This document shows, piece by piece, positions 57,775-64,000 of a stretch of 64,000 nucleotides of DNA. Below the pieces are notes generated by a model. The model saw only the letters and a program-made list of their open reading frames with translations, did no database searches and was not told the origin of the DNA. Positions within the stretch are counted from its first letter, which is position 1. Every line of letters begins with the position of its first letter. A program made the translations under genes and the position numbers. The DNA is from Desulfuromusa sp. (GTDB lineage: Bacteria; Desulfobacterota; Desulfuromonadia; Desulfuromonadales; Geopsychrobacteraceae): positions 1-64,000 of the forward strand of contig JAQIBX010000105.1 of assembly GCA_027858895.1 (NCBI GenBank). Direction: 5' to 3'.

Positions 57775-58845
57775 ATGCTACGAATCACTTTTCTACTGAT
57801 GTTCTGCCTCACTTTATTGACCTACCCCCCAGCTTTTGCTGAAGACAACACGCCGAAGAAACAACAAGGACCTCCACCGATGTTGGTCGAAGTTGCGCCA
57901 ATTATTCAAGGTGAAGCCGAACCGATGGTCGAACGCATCGGTACAGTCCATTATGTGCGCGCCTCACGGATTGCTTCAGAGCTCTCCGGTCTTGTCGAAA
58001 AAGTTCATTTCACCGAAGGAAGTCGAGTCAAAGCCGGACAGCCACTAATTCAATTACGTAGCGATCTGTTGAAAAAAGCCATTGAGGGTACTAGAGCCAA
58101 CTATGAACAAATCCAGATAGAACAGGAGCACGCGCAAAAAGGACTTAACCGGATCAAAGCTCTCTTCGAAGAAAAATCGGTCTCAGAATCTGTCTTCGAC
58201 GACAGCCATTACAAGGTGCTTGGTTTAGAGAAGCGCGCCGTAATGCTCAAAGCGACTCTTGACCGGCAGCTTTTAGAATTGGAAAAAACAGTTATTCGAG
58301 CCCCCTTCAGTGGTTTGGTGCAGAAGAAATCAACTGAACAAGGGGAATGGATTCCAACCGGAGGACAGATTGCTCTGATTGCCGATGATCGGGAGCTAGA
58401 GGTGTATATTGATGTACCGCAGCAACAACTCTCTTTTCTGAAAAAAGGAGACATCGTGCCAATCCGCTGCGCAGACCAGCAATACTCTGGTGAATTTTCC
58501 TACGTTATCCCTCAGGGCGATATTTCCACTCGCACGTTTACAATTAAACTGAAACTGAAGGCAAGCCAAGGTCTGATTGCAGGAATGGAAGCCTATGCCC
58601 AGCTCCCCAATGGTCCAAAGCAGCAAAGTTTACTGGTCCCACGTGACGCTGTCATCAAACAGTTCGGGCAGGATGTATTGTTTGTCGCCGTTGAAGGAAA
58701 AGCCAAGATGATCCCGGTTCTTATCAGTGGTTATCAGGGGATGCAAACTGCCGTGAGTGCCCCCGGCTTAACCGAGGGAATGCTGGTTGTTGTCAAAGGA
58801 AATGAACGTATTCGCGACGGCCAAGCCATCCGAATGAACCAATAG
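57775..58845 (+). CDS. RND efflux periplasmic adaptor subunit
   Basis: Signal peptide; SRIASELSGLVEKVHFTEGSRVKAGQPLIQLRSDLLK; VIRAPFSGLVQKKSTEQGEWI. Confidence 0.92.
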   Translation: MLRITFLLMFCLTLLTYPPAFAEDNTPKKQQGPPPMLVEVAPIIQGEAEPMVERIGTVHYVRASRIASELSGLVEKVHFTEGSRVKAGQPLIQLRSDLLKKAIEGTRANYEQIQIEQEHAQKGLNRIKALFEEKSVSESVFDDSHYKVLGLEKRAVMLKATLDRQLLELEKTVIRAPFSGLVQKKSTEQGEWIPTGGQIALIADDRELEVYIDVPQQQLSFLKKGDIVPIRCADQQYSGEFSYVIPQGDISTRTFTIKLKLKASQGLIAGMEAYAQLPNGPKQQSLLVPRDAVIKQFGQDVLFVAVEGKAKMIPVLISGYQGMQTAVSAPGLTEGMLVVVKGNERIRDGQAIRMNQ

Positions 58846-58853
58846 GGGCCGTT

Positions 58854-61800
58854 ATGGATATCATTCGCTTTTCTATCCTGAAACCGGTCACAGTGATAGC
58901 TGCAACAATTATGCTATTGATGTTCGGCATAATCAGCCTGAATCGTCTCCCCTACCAACTCAGTCCGACGGTTATCGAACCAGAAATCCAGGTTAAAACG
59001 ACTTGGCGTGGAGCAACGCCCTACGAAGTTGAGCGGGAAATCATCGAGGAACAGGAGAACACATTTAAAGGGCTCCCCGATCTGATCGAAATGGAAAGCG
59101 AAGCTCGCAATAGTCAGGGCAGTGTCACCCTGCGCTTCAAGGTCGGTACCAGTGTTGAAGAAGCCTTGCTCCGGGTTTCAAACAAAATCAATGAAGTCCC
59201 ATCTTACCCCGCTGGTGTTGACAACCCGGTCGTCAATGCCTCGGGCGCAACGTCCTCTCCTGTTATTTGGATGATTTTGGAAACCGCCGAAGGAAATGAC
59301 CGCCCGGTACAAACTTATCGAACCTTTTTTGAGGATGAGATTCGCCAACATATAGAGCGGGTCAAGGGGGTTTCCGAGCTATTTATTGGCAGCGGCACTG
59401 AAGAAGAAATGCACGTTGTCATCAATGCGGAAAAGCTTGCTGCTTACAATATGACCATCAATAATGTCATCGCAGCAATTCAGGGTGAAAACATCAATAT
59501 TTCCGCTGGAACCTTGGGTGTTGGTCGGCGCGATTTCAGAATTCGAACCACCGGGGAATTCAACAGTCCTGCTGAAATTAATCAAGTCGTACTGCGATCT
59601 ACCGGACAGCAGCGAGTCATGCTCGCTGATGTCGCCGAAGTTACCCCCTCTTTTGCAAAGAAAACCTCCGTGGTTCTACATAATGGAATTCCAGGAATCG
59701 CCATTGGGGTACAGCCTGAAACGGGGACCAACATCCTCGAAATGACCAATCTGGTTGAAGAACGCTATCACTGGCTCAACGAAACCAAGTTGGTTCCAGA
59801 AAAATTAAAGCTAGCCTGGGTCTACGACCAGCGCTTTTACATCAACGGTGCTATTAATCAAATCAAGCAGAACATTATGATCGGGGGACTACTGGCAATC
59901 GGAGTGCTGCTGTTATTTCTCCGTAGTTTGCGGGCAACAGTCGTTGTCGCAACAGCAATTCCAATTAGTATTCTAGGTACCTTTATTTTTCTTGATCTGT
60001 TGGGACGGAACTTGAATGTCGTCAGCTTGGCGGGGATTGCTTTTGCCATTGGTATGCTTGTCGATAATGCCATCGTCGTCATAGAAAATATTGATCGTCA
60101 CCGACAAATGGGTAAAGATGCGTACACAGCATCCTTGGATGGAGCCAAAGAAGTTTGGGGTGCGGTTCTCGCTTCAACCATCACAACCGTCGCGGTTTTT
60201 CTACCGATTGTTTTTATTCAAGAAGAGGCAGGACAATTATTCCGCGATATCGCCATCGCAGTTGTTGCCGCCGTATCCCTGAGCCTGTTCGTCTCCGTCT
60301 CAGTCATCCCGATGTTGTCCTACAAATTATTGAATCAAAAATCAACAAAAATCAAACTACGTATTCCAGTACTTGACTCATTTGGCCAAGGGTTCTCATC
60401 GGCCGTGATGAAGTTGGTTGAATGGGCCATCCACAATTGGCTGACCCGCTTGGCAACCTTAACCATCCTAATCTGTCTGGCAGCGGCTTGCGTGTGGCTT
60501 CTGACCCCTAAAATGGAATATTTACCCCAGGGAAACCGAAATTTCATACTCAGCATTATGATTCCCCCACCGGGTCTATCGACCGCCGAACGGGTTGATG
60601 TCGGTGACCGTTTATTCAAAATGGCCACTCCGCACATTGGGCAAGACAAAGATGGTTTGCCGGCGATCAAGAATATGTTTTATGTTGGTTCCGAAGGATT
60701 CATGATTTCTGGTGCCATCAGTGAACACTGGGATCGAGCTGCAGAACTGCTGCCCTTCTATAACCGGATGATTTATAGCATTCCGGGGATGTATGGCATC
60801 AGCCTCCAACCAGGAGTATTCGAATCTGGAATTGGTGAAGGGCGTGCCATAAAACTGAATGTCAGTGGCAACAACCTGAACCAGATTGTTGCCGCAGCAG
60901 GGACTATGTTTGGCATGATTCGCGGCCAACTGGAAGGCACTCAGGTTCGTCCGGTTCCATCTATCGAACTGACATACCCAGAAACCCGAATTTTACCCGA
61001 CCGTGACCGTCTGAGGGCGAACGGCATGTCAACCCGAGACCTCGGCATTGCCCTGGATGTGTTGATGGATGGGCGGGTCATCGGTGATTATAAGCAGGAA
61101 GGAAAGAAAAAAATTGACCTGATCTTGAAGGCTGCGGATCAAGATATTCCAACGCCAGAGGTTCTTTATCAGGCAACCCTGGCCACTCCTCAGGGTAAAA
61201 TCGTTCCGGTATCATCTCTGGCCAAGCTGCAACAAACCACCGGTATGGCATTAATCCGTCACCTTGAACGGGCTCGAACGGTGACTTTACAGATCACTCC
61301 ACCCAAGTCGATGCCGTTGCAGACAGCCATGGAAACCATCGAACAACAGATCATCCCCCAAGTAAGAGAGATGGGACTGTTGGACGGATTGCAGGTCAAT
61401 ATCAGTGGCGCTGCAGACAAGCTGGTTGAGACGCGTCGGGTGCTGCAGTGGAACTTTTTACTTGCGGTACTGATTGCCTACCTGCTGATGGCATCCCTGT
61501 TTGGAAACTTCATTTATCCGCTGATCATTATGCTGACGGTTCCGTTGGCCGGCGCCGGAGGTTTTCTCGGGCTGAAACTATTGAATATTTTCATCGTGCC
61601 ACAACCAATGGATGTGCTCACCATGCTAGGCTTCGTAATTCTGATCGGAATCGTAGTCAACAATGCAATTTTGATCGTTCACCAGTCATTAAATAATTTC
61701 CATAGCGGTGGCATGGATTACAAAGAAGCGGTTTTAGAGTCGACCCGCAGCCGCTTACGACCAATCTATATGAGTGCAACCACCAGCATTTGCGGCATGC

Positions 61801-61973
61801 TACCGCTAGTGCTGATCCCCGGACCCGGTTCGGAACTCTACCGCGGTTTAGGCAGTGTCATTGTTGGTGGTCTGGGAGTTTCCACAGTTTTCACTATTTT
61901 TGTCATCCCGGCGATCCTGATCTTTGTTATCCGCATGGAAAAACGCAAGACAACCTCAGAGGGGCAATTATGA
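58854..61973 (+). CDS. RND family efflux transporter permease (AcrB/HAE1-like)
   Basis: 1039 aa; SILKPVTVIAATIMLLMFGIISLNRLPYQLSPTVIEPEIQV; VSLAGIAFAIGMLVDNAIVVIENIDRH; MLGFVILIGIVVNNAILIV. Confidence 0.96.
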   Translation: MDIIRFSILKPVTVIAATIMLLMFGIISLNRLPYQLSPTVIEPEIQVKTTWRGATPYEVEREIIEEQENTFKGLPDLIEMESEARNSQGSVTLRFKVGTSVEEALLRVSNKINEVPSYPAGVDNPVVNASGATSSPVIWMILETAEGNDRPVQTYRTFFEDEIRQHIERVKGVSELFIGSGTEEEMHVVINAEKLAAYNMTINNVIAAIQGENINISAGTLGVGRRDFRIRTTGEFNSPAEINQVVLRSTGQQRVMLADVAEVTPSFAKKTSVVLHNGIPGIAIGVQPETGTNILEMTNLVEERYHWLNETKLVPEKLKLAWVYDQRFYINGAINQIKQNIMIGGLLAIGVLLLFLRSLRATVVVATAIPISILGTFIFLDLLGRNLNVVSLAGIAFAIGMLVDNAIVVIENIDRHRQMGKDAYTASLDGAKEVWGAVLASTITTVAVFLPIVFIQEEAGQLFRDIAIAVVAAVSLSLFVSVSVIPMLSYKLLNQKSTKIKLRIPVLDSFGQGFSSAVMKLVEWAIHNWLTRLATLTILICLAAACVWLLTPKMEYLPQGNRNFILSIMIPPPGLSTAERVDVGDRLFKMATPHIGQDKDGLPAIKNMFYVGSEGFMISGAISEHWDRAAELLPFYNRMIYSIPGMYGISLQPGVFESGIGEGRAIKLNVSGNNLNQIVAAAGTMFGMIRGQLEGTQVRPVPSIELTYPETRILPDRDRLRANGMSTRDLGIALDVLMDGRVIGDYKQEGKKKIDLILKAADQDIPTPEVLYQATLATPQGKIVPVSSLAKLQQTTGMALIRHLERARTVTLQITPPKSMPLQTAMETIEQQIIPQVREMGLLDGLQVNISGAADKLVETRRVLQWNFLLAVLIAYLLMASLFGNFIYPLIIMLTVPLAGAGGFLGLKLLNIFIVPQPMDVLTMLGFVILIGIVVNNAILIVHQSLNNFHSGGMDYKEAVLESTRSRLRPIYMSATTSICGMLPLVLIPGPGSELYRGLGSVIVGGLGVSTVFTIFVIPAILIFVIRMEKRKTTSEGQL

Positions 61974-63241
61974 GATTTTTTTTCTTGCTCATATTACTAG
62001 CATCAGCTCTCTTCACCACAGATGCTTCGGCGTTGCTACTCGATGAAGCCATCGAGGCAGCCTTGCAGAACCACCAACGGATTGAATATTCGCGAGCAAG
62101 AACAGAGCAAGCGAATGCTGCCGTTTTTTCTGCCAAAGCTGAATTCATGCCCCGCCTTGATCTCAACTACAACTACACCAATCGCGATCAGGATCCATTT
62201 CAACTGGGAAGCGAAAGTTCGGCCTTTGCAATTATCGGATCGTGGAACCTGTTTAACGGTTTAAGGACTCAGCACAGCTATAAAGCGGCCAAGCACCGTG
62301 CACAGGCTGCGGAATACCTGCTTAAAGGCACCATTGCCGACATCATCCTTGCGACCAAACAGTCCTATATTGAGGTTCTACGAGCAAGTCGCTCAGTTGA
62401 AACCGCCAGAGAAGGGGTCGAACTGTTACAGCGGCAACAGCATGATGCCGAACTGCAATTTGAACATGGCCTGATTGCACGTAATGACCTGTTGCGGGTC
62501 GAAGTGGAACTTTCTAGCGCCCGCCAACAACTTTTGACGACAGAAGGGCAATTGCAAATTGCCAGGCGGCAAATTGAAAGAGTCACTGGCTTACAGTTAC
62601 GTGAAGAACCATTGAGCGAGGATGAGTTGCAGGGGGGGCAGGCGGAAACCCATGCTGACACCGGCAGCTATCGTCAGGAAATGCTTGATAAGCGTAGTGA
62701 GTTAAACTATTTGCGGAAACAGTTGCTGGCCAGCAAACGAGATCGATCTGCCAGCAAAGGGAGTTACCTCCCAAGCATTGATCTATCTCTGGCACATGAA
62801 GAATACGGCGACACCCTGATCCCCGGCGATCTGCCGAATGTACCCGACAACGACGATAAACTCATGCTAAGCGCTCGCTGGAATTTGTTTGATGGTTTTG
62901 CCAGCCGCAGCGCTGTTGCATCCGCTGATGCACAGACGAGAGCGGTTGCTGCCGAACTGCGCGACAATGAAGCTGAATTACTTCTACAACTGGAAACCGT
63001 GTTGCAAAATTCCCGAATTGCTCGGGGACGACTGCAGGAAGCAAAGATCGGCATAGCCCAGGCTGTGGAAAATTACCGGGTCACGGAAAATCGCTTTCAG
63101 CAACAGCAAGCCACGACCGTTGATCTGCTCGATGCGCAATTTCTGTTAACCCGATCCCGCAATTTGGAGATCAACGCCCGCTACGACCTGTACCTCACAA
63201 CAGCTGTCTTGGAACGGATTCTGGAACGCAACCCGTCATAA
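61970..63241 (+). CDS. TolC family outer membrane efflux protein
   Basis: MRFFFLLILLASALFTTDASALLLDEAIEAALQNHQRIEYSRARTEQANAAVFSAKAEFMPRLDLNYNY; ATG overlaps the permease TGA. Confidence 0.9.
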   Translation: MRFFFLLILLASALFTTDASALLLDEAIEAALQNHQRIEYSRARTEQANAAVFSAKAEFMPRLDLNYNYTNRDQDPFQLGSESSAFAIIGSWNLFNGLRTQHSYKAAKHRAQAAEYLLKGTIADIILATKQSYIEVLRASRSVETAREGVELLQRQQHDAELQFEHGLIARNDLLRVEVELSSARQQLLTTEGQLQIARRQIERVTGLQLREEPLSEDELQGGQAETHADTGSYRQEMLDKRSELNYLRKQLLASKRDRSASKGSYLPSIDLSLAHEEYGDTLIPGDLPNVPDNDDKLMLSARWNLFDGFASRSAVASADAQTRAVAAELRDNEAELLLQLETVLQNSRIARGRLQEAKIGIAQAVENYRVTENRFQQQQATTVDLLDAQFLLTRSRNLEINARYDLYLTTAVLERILERNPS

Positions 63242-63256
63242 AAAAGAGTTTAACTC

Positions 63257-64000
63257 ATGATTATTAATTCTCAGATTCTCCACAAAGTCATTAGTAAAAT
63301 TGTGTCTGCTGCAGGCAGTTCGGCTGATGAAGCCAGCATTGTCGCTGATCATTTGTTACGTGCTAATTTAACCGGACACGATAGCCACGGTGCGGGAATG
63401 CTGCCGACCTACCTGCGTTCAATCAAAAATGGACTGCTGAAACCAAATACTGCCGCCAAACTGATCAGTGAAAACGGGTCGATCATGGTGTTTGATGGGC
63501 AACGCGGTTATGGCCAACGGGTTGCCCGTGAAGCGATGGATCAAGCCATCCTGCGTTGCCAGGAAACCGGATTGGTTTTGATGGCACTACGCAATGCACA
63601 TCACATCGGTCGGGTCGGTACTTATGGGGAACAAAGTATTGCCGCCAGACTGATCTCACTGAATTTTGTCAATGTCACCAATCACCCTCCGGTGGTTGCA
63701 GTCCATAATGGAGCCGATGCCCGGCTATTGACCAACCCGATCTGCTTTGCGATGCCAGGAACGGGTCAGACCCCGGAAATACTGCTTGATATGGCAACCA
63801 GCAAAATTGCGCTTGGCAAAGCCAGAGTGGCGATGAATACTGGCAATCCAGCACCGGACGGAACACTGCTTGACTCTGAAGGAAACCCAACCACAGACCC
63901 ACAGGTTTTGTTCAGCGAGCCGGGTGGAGCAATCAAACCGTTTGGAGAATATAAAGGGTTCGGCATCACGTTCTTCTGCGAACTTTTGGCGGGGGCGCTC
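63257..64000 (+). CDS. Malate/L-lactate dehydrogenase (Ldh_2) family oxidoreductase, 3' truncated
   Basis: MIINSQILHKVISKIVSAAGSSADEASIVADHLLRANLTGHDSHGAGMLPTYLRSI...LRNAHHIGRVGTYGEQ...; open to window end. Confidence 0.9.
   Translation, partial: MIINSQILHKVISKIVSAAGSSADEASIVADHLLRANLTGHDSHGAGMLPTYLRSIKNGLLKPNTAAKLISENGSIMVFDGQRGYGQRVAREAMDQAILRCQETGLVLMALRNAHHIGRVGTYGEQSIAARLISLNFVNVTNHPPVVAVHNGADARLLTNPICFAMPGTGQTPEILLDMATSKIALGKARVAMNTGNPAPDGTLLDSEGNPTTDPQVLFSEPGGAIKPFGEYKGFGITFFCELLAGAL

Overview
The window is a gene-dense bacterial chromosomal segment. Gene content suggests a Desulfuromonadales-type (Geobacter/Desulfuromonas/Pelobacter-like) deltaproteobacterium; this is inferred from family content, not from a search. 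Most of it is core metabolism: KorA-type 2-oxoacid:ferredoxin oxidoreductase, malate dehydrogenase, monomeric isocitrate dehydrogenase, aspS, hisS, ComEC, fbp, pepN, dcd, ilvA, a cytochrome bd operon, YgiQ radical SAM, a two-gene biotin-dependent carboxylase, an ECF sigma/DUF3106 operon, desulfoferrodoxin, TraB, rhomboid, YbaK, Sir2, a MogA/MoaB-type protein, an EF-G paralog, coaX, birA, nadC, an OmpA lipoprotein, PsiE/NhaA, c-di-GMP signalling proteins and an RND efflux operon. I saw no rRNA, tRNA, CRISPR array, prophage or defence island. The observations most worth a second look are: (i) a HesB/IscA-like selenoprotein split by an in-frame TGA; (ii) an unannotated 28-aa CydX-like ORF closing the cyd operon, and a possible second micro-ORF at its start; (iii) a ~185-nt structured ncRNA candidate with 6S-like architecture and a 19-bp terminator stem; (iv) a start-less or frameshifted gene encoding 11-aa GDRIxxRLDxx repeats upstream of an ECF sigma operon; (v) a ~168-bp MITE-like element whose CTAG end supplies the nadC stop codon and whose body inflates the birA ORF; (vi) a psiE-nhaA insertion bracketed by 42-bp direct repeats copied from the 3' end of an EamA transporter gene; (vii) a 137-bp out-of-phase overlap between two genes in the sigma operon; and (viii) an EF-G paralog lacking the G3 histidine. 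No single clearly new multi-gene system was found.
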